DNA of 25,911 nucleotides from Gracilaria caudata (taxonomy: Eukaryota; Rhodophyta; Florideophyceae; Gracilariales; Gracilariaceae): the NCBI GenBank assembly GCA_030374735.1, contig JASCIV010000297.1, forward strand, positions 1 to 25,911. The letters are read 5' to 3'. Below are positions 8,849 to 17,469 of the stretch, one piece after another. Below the pieces are notes generated by a model that made no database searches, was not told where the DNA came from, and saw only the letters and a list, made by a program, of their open reading frames with translations. The position numbers and the translations under genes were made by a program. The first letter of the stretch is position 1; the number at the start of each line of letters is the position of its first letter.

Positions 8849-9549
8849 TTATGGCGCTGTTAAGATTTCTGTCAGTACTCTTTCTTCGTCCGCTTCAGAA
8901 CGTATGACACGACAAAACGCAAATCCTTCACTGCGATCTGGAAATACAAACTTTTCTGCCATGTTGTTAACCACGTTTTCGTCGCCTTCGTCACCTTTTA
9001 ACGTCGGATGATCCTCTCTCGCTCGCACCCGCCTCACGCATACTTCTAGAGGCGTAGCGAAAACAATCACGCCACAAGCACTTCCTCTCGCCTTTGCAAA
9101 GTCTACATTTGATATCGGTATATGCCATTCGTCAGTGTCTCGATTTTCGTTTGCTACCACATGTGCCTCATGCTGCGTTTACGTACCTACCCAATGTTTT
9201 CGTTGCGACTTGTCAAAGTTACAGCGATCTATGACTACATTTCGTCCGTTTCGTAAATGTTGAACGGTTTTGCTTTCACACTTCTGTCTGTCTCCAAGAT
9301 CATCCTGTGATACTCGTGCCCATCCCACGTCGCACAGGTGTTTTGAAAATGTGCTCTTTCCAGACCCTGTTCCAGGTGTTTCGCCTATTGCGTTAGTGTG
9401 CTGCGGACAGGGGAGGCGCTGCGTAGTGAGGGCAACATACCTGGAATTCCTACCAGAACCAGCATACGTGGTGGTAATGCGTCGCTATCTTCACGACGGG
9501 CGGCGTCTAGGTTGGCGAATTGTTGTGCCTTGTTCTCAGGGAGTGCCAT
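8849..9549 (-). CDS. P-loop kinase, polynucleotide kinase/aprataxin-type domain (AAA_33-like), three exons
   Basis: The gene appears only after splicing: exon 1 9549-9441, exon 2 9366-9187, exon 3 9102-8849. Intron 1 (74 bp, GTATGT...CACTAAC...CAG) joins a split Walker A into GIPGSGKST (residues 34-42). Intron 2 (84 bp, GTACGT...CACTGAC...TAG) joins KHWV to DFAKARG. The product is 180 residues. It carries VIDRCNFDKSQRKHW (81-95), the second core motif of PNKP and plant/fungal aprataxin-linked P-loop domains, then VIVFATPLEVCVRRV, a HPTL (128-131) and a RSEGF block. The fold phosphorylates nucleic-acid or nucleotide substrates with ATP; the substrate is unknown. It stands alone, without the HIT or phosphatase domain that usually accompanies it in aprataxin or PNKP. 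Reading through intron 2 would hit a TAA. Confidence 0.85.
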
Positions 9550-9854
9550 TCTGGCGTGGTTCTACACCCACTTCGAGCTGGGTGATATTGACAGGAGAGC
9601 ATCAGCAGTTTCTGCGAGCCAATGTTTTCGTTTACACGGCGAAAGAACTCATGAAAATGGTTCGTAAGCATTACTGACCATCACAATCAGTGTGAAAGAG
9701 CACCCTTCATACGTGTAATGGCAACGGGTTCTGTGTGTTGAGGGGCACTTCGCATGTCTGTCGAACGGACTCTCTTGAAGATGGTCTTGTGAACGACAAG
9801 TTTGTGATAAGGGATATCCTCGTAACCTTGTTTTTGCATTATATTCATTCTCGG

Positions 9855-9904
9855 ACAGATTCCATTTCCGCCATCATGGAGGAAATGGAGGAAATGGAAT
9901 CTGT
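9855..9904. repeat. 15-bp perfect inverted repeat (hairpin)
   Basis: ACAGATTCCATTTCC at 9855-9869 is exactly reverse-complementary to 9890-9904, with a 20-base loop. A further short inverted repeat (TCATGGAG-G-CTCCATGA, 9906-9922) follows directly. The function is unknown. Confidence 0.85.
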
Positions 9905-10201
9905 ATCATGGAGGCTCCATGACACAACACTTCGATGTTGAACACTTGTTCCGTCGTTGTCGAGAGGATGTCAACTGGCAAACAGCTGCTCACATGGTGC
10001 GCTCAACACGTTTGGCTTTTTAGTTTATGTGTATCTTCACAATCAATCAAGGCCAGCAGCAGTGCAGCACTTCATTGGGTTGCATGAGTATCAAGTGCAT
10101 AGCAACACCTCACAGCACTCATAATATTTGAGTCCCAAGCACAACATATCTCTTTGGGCATAACATTAACTTTTCATGTTCGGAGAGCGCGTTGTTCTTC
10201 A

Positions 10202-10219
10202 TTATGGGTATACCCATAA
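10202..10219. repeat. 18-bp perfect palindrome
   Basis: TTATGGGTATACCCATAA reads the same on both strands. It lies in noncoding DNA about 300 bp from the inverted repeat at 9855-9922. It could be a dimer-binding site or chance; no flanking gene helps decide. Confidence 0.85.
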
Positions 10220-10362
10220 ATACTGGTACTTTTGTCACAGAGGCTCGACCTGCAAACGGGTAATGTTACAAGCTTGCATTTTAGCAAACCCCGCCTGCTC
10301 TCTAACCCTCTGAGCATTCAGAGGTCTTATTCGAACTGTGGTCAACAAGAGTTTGCACGGTC

Positions 10363-10370
10363 TATAAAAG
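10363..10370 (+). promoter_or_regulatory. TATA-like box TATAAAAG
   Basis: TATAAAAG occurs on the plus strand in the gene-poor region. No convincing ORF follows within a few hundred bases, so it may be chance or belong to an unrecognised noncoding or spliced transcript. Confidence 0.2.
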
Positions 10371-11187
10371 ACGGGCTACGTCGTCAAGCCGTGCTCGTTT
10401 TTCATCGTACTCAATGTTAAAACGGTTGAGCTATTGGCGCTTTGCTCGCTTGTGACACAGGGCGTGCAGTTCATGTATTTGAACTTCCAACACTCAACTC
10501 ACCTCAATTACGGTCAACCGTGCAAGCCACGATGACATTCTCTGTTTTAGTCAACATTTCTTTCACATGTGTTGTTTATGACAGCGCAGGGTGTGGAATA
10601 CGACCGTGGTCTCTAAGAAGTGACTCGCTGTATGGATAGCCGCAACGAAGAAACCCAGAGGGGCGGCTTCAGGTGGTGCGACTACCGTGTGTGTGCGTTC
10701 TGTTACATCCCAGCCATGGAGTGTGACAGTAACGTCGACCGACGAGCCACTCACAAGTGCTCGCGTGTGGCAGACAATTCTCCGGTGTGGCGATGCATTG
10801 AAGGCTTGGAACACGATACGTTTATACTGCCCCGCAAATGTATCACGCAAAACTGCACGGCAAATGTGAAGGCATGTCCGTGTGACACAGCAAGACCGAA
10901 ACGTTCTCACTATGAGCCTGTTCTAACATTACTGTGTTGCAATGTTGGTGATGACTCGTGACTTAGTCCGTCCGTGGAACAAGCTGCGCTGTGAGGTGTG
11001 TTGACGGGGTGGAACGCACAGCAATGGGTGTTGTTTACGCAACAAGATGACAAACTGTTGCTAACGTCAGAGGACGAAGAATAGAAGGCAGGAAAGAGCA
11101 AGCATTAACATGTCAAAAAAGTTTGATGCTGCAGTGCGCATCTTAGAAGAGGTAGCATGGAGAGACATAACGTCAGACTCAACGCCG

Positions 11188-11696
11188 TCACAACGAGGAA
11201 TCTTCTATAAACTCAAGCGCATTGGCATCCAGATCGCGCGTAAAAACGGCGCGACGCCCGCTCTTGCTGAAGGTAAACACGCGATTGTGTTTTTCGAGCG
11301 AGGCAATCAGCGGCTCCAAATCGCTGACAGTGACGGCCACATGGCGATCGCTGAAGCGCTCACGTGAAACAAACGCAGAAGAGCGTCAGCGCTGGGAACA
11401 AAAGTCAAAAAAAGAAAAAAACGCGGGAGCGAAGGTTCTCAGAGAGAACTCACATACCGTCCACCGTGCTCCGGGCGGCCCTCCAAGGGGTCCGGAGAGG
11501 GCAGCTGCATGAGATGAATCTGCGAGGCGCCGGCCCTGAGAAACGCGCCCTTGAAGGGCAGCTTAGGGTTGCGCAGATGATCGTCATCCGCCATCCCAAA
11601 CACCTGCATGTAGAACTGCTTGGCGCGCTCCGTGTCTCTGACGAGCACGCCAGCGTGCTGAATGGCGCCGTATCGCACGTCGTGCGACTGCGACAT
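11188..11696 (-). CDS. VOC (glyoxalase/bleomycin-resistance fold) protein, two exons
   Basis: Exon 1 (11696-11458) and exon 2 (11350-11188) are joined across a 107-bp intron (GTATGT...GCTGACG...CAG), rebuilding the block PEHGGR-DRHVAVTV. The product from the Met at 11696 is a 133-residue single VOC domain. Metal-ligand candidates are H14 (IQHAGVLV), H61 (QIHLMQLP), H83 (DRHVAV) and E126 (ALEFIE), the usual positions of this fold. The HLMQLPSPDP...GRPEHGGRDRH block is typical of lactoylglutathione-lyase-like VOC proteins of bacteria and algae. The substrate cannot be told. The frame stays open upstream to 11975 with further Mets (such as that at MVLTFVLPLAAP) and an Arg/Leu/Ala-rich leader that could be an organelle-targeting peptide, so the true start is uncertain. 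It is divergent from importin-5. Confidence 0.85.
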
Positions 11697-12635
11697 GGTC
11701 AGCGCGCGGAGCCGTCGTGAGCACAGTCCGCGAACCCGCCCGCGCCGCGCGTCGCTCGGCGCCGCCAGCGGTAGCACAAACGTGAGCACCATCGCTTCCG
11801 TCCCCATCGCCTCGAGCTGCCGCTCTTTACAGCCTCCGCGGGAAAACTGCGGCGCAGTGTTTACCGAGACAGAAACATCGCGAGCAATGCACAGCGCAAC
11901 CTCCAGCACCCGAGCTGCGCGCAGAAACGCAACACACAACCCCAAAAACAGCGCGCGCCACTCACGCGCACGCACGTGGCGCGCTCGCAGTGGCCGCGGC
12001 CGCTACAGCCGCGCCGCGCGCGCTGTACACGGCCACGATGGCGCCGCCGCTGCCGCCGCACGACACCAGCGCCGCCGCGCTCAACGCGCCCGTTGCGAGC
12101 CTTTCTGTCCACCCTCGTCGCCTCGTCGTCGACGTCTGCCATTCGCGCGCGCCTTCCCTCCTTCACCCCAGTTCCCCGTCGCCCCCACCTCCCCCCCCGC
12201 AGTCGCCCTTTGACCCCACTTCCTCGCTTACACAGCCTGACATCCGCATTTGTTTCCCCGGCGCTGTACCTTCCATCGCGCCACTGCCCGAGTGCTTGCG
12301 CGTGTTCGTCGTGGTGAGCGTCACCTTTTTTGGTGCGCTCTGTTCCGTTGCTCGTGTCGCCCGTGCCGCCGGTCGCCTTCTCCGCTCGTTAGCGAACCCT
12401 GCTTCTGGCCAGCTGTCCGATCTTCCTCCCTTGCATGCTCTATAGCTGCGTTCGTACCTTTCTCACACCCAGCCCCAGTATTCTCACATTCTGCCCATCT
12501 CTGTCTCCCATACTGCCAGCCGCATGCAAGGCGCCCCGCCCTGATCCCGCCGCCCACATCACGTATTGATCACAACTGCCGTCCGTTCATCCCCCCATCC
12601 CCACACAACACCCACGCGCTGTTGCAACATCCATC
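11697..12635. promoter_or_regulatory. Divergent GC-rich/C-rich region upstream of importin-5 and the VOC gene
   Basis: This region separates the divergent VOC (-) and importin-5 (+) start codons. It is GC-rich near 11700-12100 and then strongly C/T-rich on the plus strand up to the importin ATG, like the leader of the E2 gene. The ORFs crossing it in several frames are low-complexity Arg/Pro/Ala/Ser translations. Part of 11697-11975 may encode an N-terminal extension of the VOC protein. Confidence 0.4.
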
Positions 12636-15600
12636 ATGTCGCTTCAAAACGGCGCTCCGCCCGCCCTCTCCCAGGCTGCTCAGGAGATGTCAAATATCCT
12701 GCTGCGCCTTCAAAACCCTGACAACACCATCCGCGCCGCCGCCGAGGACCAGTACAACCAGGCCGTTGCCAAGCCAGGACTTTGTCTGGAGGCGCTTTCA
12801 TCACTCGCTGTCACCCCTGGAGTTGACTCTATCGTGCGCAGCACTGCCGCAGTTCTCATGCGTCGTTCGTGCTCCGAGTTGTGGAATCACACTGACTTCG
12901 AAGTCAAGCACGCCGTCAAGACAAGGTTACTCATCGGCATTCGGTCCCATGCCCCTCGTGATGTACGCAGAAAACTCTGTGATATCATCGCTGTGCTGGG
13001 TGGGCCGTTGATAGAAAAGGAACGTTCGGAGTGGCCGGAATTGTTTCCCACTCTCTTCGAGCTCACTAAGAGCCCTGCTTCGTATGAGCGCGAGAGCGCG
13101 CTGTATATATTTGCTCAGCTTGCTGAGTTTCTTGAGCAGAATGTATTTGCACCCCATCTGCCTGCACTCAAGGCCGCGTTGCACACTGGTTTAGGAGATC
13201 CTGAACTAACTGTGTCGCTCGCTGCCCTTAGAGCGACCACAGCCCTTATTGGTGTCCTTGAGGAATCGTTGTGTAATGAGTTTGTCGATCTCATCCCCCT
13301 CATGTTGCAGCCCGTACAGCGAGCTGTTGCAAATGGAAATGAAGACGATGCCAAGAATGCTATCGAGATGCTCATCGAGGTTGTGGAGAGCGAGCCATGC
13401 TTCTACAAGAAGGACCTCCCAGACGTGTGTTCCATTATGTTAGAAGTTTGCAAGAAAACGAGTTCCTCATCCGAGGGCGGACCCCGTCAAGTCAGTCTTG
13501 AATTCCTCGTGTCTATCGCCGAGAAGCTTCCCACTCAATGTAGAAAGATGGGAACCTTTGTGTCAAACGTCTTTCCTGTCGCTCTACAGATGATGCTCGA
13601 AATGGAGGACGATCGAGAATGGTATGAGCAAGAGGATGAAGACGACACAAGTGAGTACACTCATTTTGACTGTGGACAGGAGAGTTTGGATCGCTTGGCC
13701 ATTGCGCTTGGCGGCAAAGCCGTCCTTCCTGTTGCAGAATCCCTTATTGCTGCGTTCTTGCAAAACACAAATTGGGTGTACCGCCACGCGGCGCTCCTTG
13801 CCATTTCGCAGATTGGAGAGGGTTGCCGCAAGCAAATTGAGCAGAAGTTGGGAACAGTTATTCATCTCGCGCTGGAAAGGTTTTTAGATCCCCATCCTCG
13901 TGTGCGATGGGCCGCCATTAACTGTATTGGACAAATGTGTACTGATTTCGGGCCTCGCATTCAGCAAGAGTATCACAAGGAGATCGTGACCGCCCTGATC
14001 ACGGTCATGGATGATAAGAATAACCCACGCGTCCAAAGCCACTCGGCTGCAGCCGTAATCAACTTTTGTGATGAGGCATCGCCAGAGGTGATTGCTCCGT
14101 ATCTGGACCAACTTTTGGGCAAACTACAGACCTTACTTAATGCAAATCATCGTATTACACAGGAACAGGCTGTGACTGCCATTGCTGCTGTTGCCGATGC
14201 GGCTGAGGAACATTTTGTGCACTATTACGATTGGTTTATGCCGCGGCTAAAGCAAGTGCTTTCAACCACCACTGGGCACAAGGACCTGCGAAGGTTGCGT
14301 GGAAAAGTAATGGAGTGTATATCGCTTGTAGGGCTGAGCGTTGGCTTTGAAAAGTTCAGCCCTGACGCAGACGAAGTGATGAAGATGCTGGTGAACACGG
14401 CTGCCGCTCATGCAGATGAGCCAGACGATCCTCAGAGCTTTTATCTCATGCAGGCGTATGCACGCATTTGCAGATGTCTGAAGTCCTCATTTATTCCCTA
14501 CCTTCCTCATGTCATGCCAAGGCTTCTGGAAGCTGCTTGTCAGAAACCAGATATTACTATTCTAGATATCCTAGAAGACGACGACGGACAGGACGAGGAG
14601 GGATACGAGACTCTTACAATCGGTGACAAGAGGGTCGGAATTAGAACCTCCGCCCTGGAGGACAAGGCTGTGGCGTGTACTATGCTTACTTGCTTCATAG
14701 CTGAGCTCCGCGGCGGCTTCTACGATTATGTCGCACAGGTTACGGAACTGATGGTGCCATTGCTTAAGTTTTTCTATCATGAAGACTGCCGATCTGCAGC
14801 AGCAAACTGCATTCCAGACCTGATAAGATCCGTAATGGAGTCTGGAAAGGACCCATCTGGGACGCAAGTGATGAACATCATAAACTATGCCCTGCCTCAG
14901 CTTCTTGACGCGATCCGTGGGGAGCCTGACGTAGATGTACTCGTCCATATGTTGGACTCCCTTGCTCAAGTCGGCGGCATTGTCGGTCCTCCGGCGATTC
15001 CACGAGAAACTATGGTCCCAGTAGCAAAGGCAATCAGTATTGTGCTACTTGAGAGTGAAGCAAGAAACATGGAGAGAAGGCGAATAGCCGAGCAAGAAGA
15101 ATGGGACGAAGAAGCCAAGGAAGAAGCTGAGGCAGAAGAAGCCAAGGAAAAGGAGCTGCTTTCGAGAGTGGCCACTGCAACAAACGCCTTCCTGCGTGTG
15201 CATGGAAACCATGGCTTTGTCGAAGCTTTCACGACTACGCACGAACTGAGTGCTGGCTCTGAGGCTGTATCCACCATGAGCATTTTCTGGTTACGATTGC
15301 AAGATAATCGACCATCTTATGAGCGGCAGGCGGCACTGTGCGTGTTTGATGACTTGGTTCTTCACGGTGGACGAGAGGGACTAGCCGTCATCAAGAGTGT
15401 GCTACCTGCAATGTGTGTTTACGTGATTGATTCAGATGCTGACGTTCGTCAAGCCGCTTGCTTTGGTGTAGGTGTATGCGCTCAGGTTGGTGGGGAACTC
15501 TTCCCTGCTGCTGCGACGCCTGCTTTGTTATCGCATCTCGAGGGCGTGATCAGGCATCCGAATGCTCGTTCAAGTGCGGACTCAAATGCTACAGATAATG

Positions 15601-15983
15601 CGGTAGCTGCCTTAATGAAGATTATGGAGTTCCAGCCCAATTACATCGGTGAGAAGTCGTTTTCGTACGGAGCCCTGGTGGTTGACTACTTGCCGGCGAA
15701 GGCGGACGAATCTGAGGCACGAGTGATGCACTCTGCCTTGATTCGGTTCGTTCAGACTGGAGACTCAAGGTTCCTAGGAGAGAACTATGTAAACCTCCCG
15801 CGAATCTTATCTGTGATTCTGTCCATCTTGGGCACGAGCAGTATTGATGAAGAAGGTACTCGAATGGCTGTCGACGTGATCAAGGGTATACGAAGTAAAT
15901 ATCCACAAATGCTTCACGCTGCGACAGCCAATCTGCCAGAGGAACAGCGCCAGACCCTGGTGACTGTTCTGAACTCAGCATAG
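12636..15983 (+). CDS. Importin-5 / karyopherin beta-3 (Kap121/Pse1 type)
   Basis: An intronless 1115-residue HEAT-repeat nuclear import receptor, the usual length for the family. It binds cargo such as ribosomal proteins and histones in the cytosol and releases them on RanGTP in the nucleus. HEAT repeats run through the whole protein. Family-specific blocks include RHAALLAISQIGEGC, HPRVRWAAINCIGQMCTDFGP and VQSHSAAAVINFCDEA. A central acidic segment (DILEDDDGQDEEGYETLTIGDKRVGIRTSALEDKAVACTML region, about residues 645-690) matches importin-5 closely. An acidic coiled segment (EEWDEEAKEEAEAEEAKEKE, about 825-845) and SYERQAALCVFDDLVLHGG follow. Start ATG at 12636 is preceded by a pyrimidine-rich leader and gives a normal N-terminus. 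Confidence 0.96.
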   Translation: MSLQNGAPPALSQAAQEMSNILLRLQNPDNTIRAAAEDQYNQAVAKPGLCLEALSSLAVTPGVDSIVRSTAAVLMRRSCSELWNHTDFEVKHAVKTRLLIGIRSHAPRDVRRKLCDIIAVLGGPLIEKERSEWPELFPTLFELTKSPASYERESALYIFAQLAEFLEQNVFAPHLPALKAALHTGLGDPELTVSLAALRATTALIGVLEESLCNEFVDLIPLMLQPVQRAVANGNEDDAKNAIEMLIEVVESEPCFYKKDLPDVCSIMLEVCKKTSSSSEGGPRQVSLEFLVSIAEKLPTQCRKMGTFVSNVFPVALQMMLEMEDDREWYEQEDEDDTSEYTHFDCGQESLDRLAIALGGKAVLPVAESLIAAFLQNTNWVYRHAALLAISQIGEGCRKQIEQKLGTVIHLALERFLDPHPRVRWAAINCIGQMCTDFGPRIQQEYHKEIVTALITVMDDKNNPRVQSHSAAAVINFCDEASPEVIAPYLDQLLGKLQTLLNANHRITQEQAVTAIAAVADAAEEHFVHYYDWFMPRLKQVLSTTTGHKDLRRLRGKVMECISLVGLSVGFEKFSPDADEVMKMLVNTAAAHADEPDDPQSFYLMQAYARICRCLKSSFIPYLPHVMPRLLEAACQKPDITILDILEDDDGQDEEGYETLTIGDKRVGIRTSALEDKAVACTMLTCFIAELRGGFYDYVAQVTELMVPLLKFFYHEDCRSAAANCIPDLIRSVMESGKDPSGTQVMNIINYALPQLLDAIRGEPDVDVLVHMLDSLAQVGGIVGPPAIPRETMVPVAKAISIVLLESEARNMERRRIAEQEEWDEEAKEEAEAEEAKEKELLSRVATATNAFLRVHGNHGFVEAFTTTHELSAGSEAVSTMSIFWLRLQDNRPSYERQAALCVFDDLVLHGGREGLAVIKSVLPAMCVYVIDSDADVRQAACFGVGVCAQVGGELFPAAATPALLSHLEGVIRHPNARSSADSNATDNAVAALMKIMEFQPNYIGEKSFSYGALVVDYLPAKADESEARVMHSALIRFVQTGDSRFLGENYVNLPRILSVILSILGTSSIDEEGTRMAVDVIKGIRSKYPQMLHAATANLPEEQRQTLVTVLNSA

Positions 15984-16314
15984 AAGAGTGATTTCCGGAT
16001 GTTAAAGAAAGCAAAAAAATGAGAAAGTGGTAGTGTAGAACAGTGCGGTAAACAAGTGGAGTTGGTGTGTTGGTGAGTTGGTCTGGCTGCTTGGGCTCCG
16101 GTGCCCTTGGGGCGACGGGATTAGCTGCGAAGACTTTTCTTCTTTTTAACTTGTACTTGTAGTATCTATAGGTGGTTTGGAGAGTAACATTGACAGCTAA
16201 CGCCGGTTCTGGAGAATAGAACGGGTATGGTGGCAAGACTGTCGAAGGGTGTTCGTGCACCCGAGGAACTGGCGCTTACTGACAGGCGCGGGGAGGGTTG
16301 TGTGCACGAATTGT
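15984..16314. other. Convergent intergenic region
   Basis: This is 3' flank shared by importin-5 (+) and the arylformamidase-like gene (-). No gene, RNA or canonical AATAAA was seen on either strand. The ORFs here are antisense shadows. Confidence 0.4.
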
Positions 16315-17154
16315 TTATGATGGGGGATAAGTAGCGAGCGTTGAACATAGCTTGAGCATGGTGTCCCGTATTTGAGCCCACGCCGGAGATGCGGCATTGA
16401 CCAGGTCGTAATGCGTGGCGCCGGAAAAGAAGTCGAGGACGAGCGAGGCCCTCTGGCGGTTTTCGAAGACCGGGGAGTCTCGAATGCATTCACATAGGCT
16501 GTCAATGACAGAGATTGGGACGTCGTGATCTTGAGCTGCGGCAACCAGACGTATGTTCAAGGAGGCGAGCTCGCTGGCCAGCGCAGTTGGACACGCTTGC
16601 TGGTAGTGGTGAGGAATGTGGTGCGGAACGCCATGCATGTATCGTTGCACGGCGTCTCCGTCATCGCTGAGACGTAGACGCACAGCCATGCGAAGATCGG
16701 CAACGGGAGCGAGCGCAAACACGTAGTTGGGTAGGTGCGACGCGTGTGACTGAACGAGCTGCGCGGCAAGCCACAGCGCCAAAGTGGCGCCGGCGCTATG
16801 TCCCAGTAGAAAGATTTGTGAGGTATCGATGCGAGACGACAGATGCGACAGCAACGTTTGAAAAGCGCAGAGCACGTCGTGATTTGTGTGTGGCCAGCCC
16901 CATTGTGTGTCGGCGCTGCGACGGTATTCGATCTCGGCGAGCACGAAACCGTGCGCGGTGAGATCGGGCGCTAGCGTGTGACAGGCGGCCGTGGGCGGAT
17001 CGAGCCCGTACTTGGACTTCCAAAAGCCGCCGTGTAGAAAGACGACGAGCGGACGCGGCGCAGGTTCGCGTGGGAAGCTCAGTTGCACGAATTGAGACGC
17101 CGCCGGCCCGTACGAGAGGCGGGCGGCGGTGTCGTTGACGTCGGCGGTAAGCAT
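16315..17154 (-). CDS. Alpha/beta hydrolase, kynurenine formamidase (arylformamidase)-like
   Basis: A 279-residue alpha/beta hydrolase from the Met at 17154. The oxyanion motif HGGFW (41-45) is the form typical of kynurenine formamidases and related carboxylesterases. The nucleophile elbow is GHSAG (118-122, Ser120), with Asp211 (QDHDVP) and His248 (GATHYD) completing the triad. Family members hydrolyse N-formyl-kynurenine in tryptophan breakdown; the exact substrate is inferred. The frame is open for 75 more codons upstream to 17379. That stretch is Arg-rich and GC-rich and could be a targeting peptide or just promoter DNA. It is divergent from the copine-like gene. Confidence 0.8.
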   Translation of the reverse strand: MLTADVNDTAARLSYGPAASQFVQLSFPREPAPRPLVVFLHGGFWKSKYGLDPPTAACHTLAPDLTAHGFVLAEIEYRRSADTQWGWPHTNHDVLCAFQTLLSHLSSRIDTSQIFLLGHSAGATLALWLAAQLVQSHASHLPNYVFALAPVADLRMAVRLRLSDDGDAVQRYMHGVPHHIPHHYQQACPTALASELASLNIRLVAAAQDHDVPISVIDSLCECIRDSPVFENRQRASLVLDFFSGATHYDLVNAASPAWAQIRDTMLKLCSTLATYPPS

Positions 17155-17469
17155 GGCGCAAGATAAGGCCGACACACGACAAGCCGAGGGACGTAGGGGG
17201 GTGGGCGGTCGAGCGGTGCGTGTCACAGTGCGACGAGCTCGGCGTGCTATTGGATGTGCGCCGCAAAGGTGTGCCACGCCCGCACGCGAGCCTCTTATTG
17301 GCGCGATCGTGATGATGACGTGCACCGGAACACGCGCCCTGCGCCACTTAGGGCTGGCGCGTGCCGGAATAACGCGCACTTGCTCTCACTGAACGCCCAT
17401 CCATACTTCAAGTCGACCGAGAGTAGCAACTCGCGCAGCGTCGTCGGGCCCCGCGCGAGATTGCACCCC

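Larger units (their letters stand above)
9550..11187. other. Gene-poor region with inverted repeats
   Basis: About 1.6 kb without a supportable gene. Two opposite-strand ORFs overlap at 10563-10961; neither starts with ATG. The minus one (10563-10910) reads protein-like near its end (VDVTVTLHGWDVTERTHTVV) but matches nothing known. A minus micro-exon candidate at 10538-10503 (MSSWLARLTVIE, then GTGAGT) and a plus TATA-like box at 10363 hint that a spliced gene could hide here. I cannot assemble one. Confidence 0.35.

Noticed and set aside
10620..10961. Cys-rich plus ORF of 113 codons
   Set aside because: No ATG near the start, no zinc-finger spacing, and it is fully overlapped by an opposite-strand ORF with equal or better composition.
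11110..11367. Plus-strand ORF of 85 codons starting MSKKFDAAVRILEEV
   Set aside because: It is antisense to exon 2 of the VOC gene, whose minus-strand frame carries the metal-binding block DRHVAVTV and the family C-terminus after splicing.
12250..13011. Plus-strand ORF of 253 codons at the importin-5 start
   Set aside because: Out-of-frame overlap with importin-5 and its pyrimidine-rich leader; composition follows the DNA bias.
16796..17347. Minus ORF of 183 codons in the formamidase region
   Set aside because: Alternative frame of the alpha/beta hydrolase gene; Arg/Ser/Thr-rich shadow without motifs.
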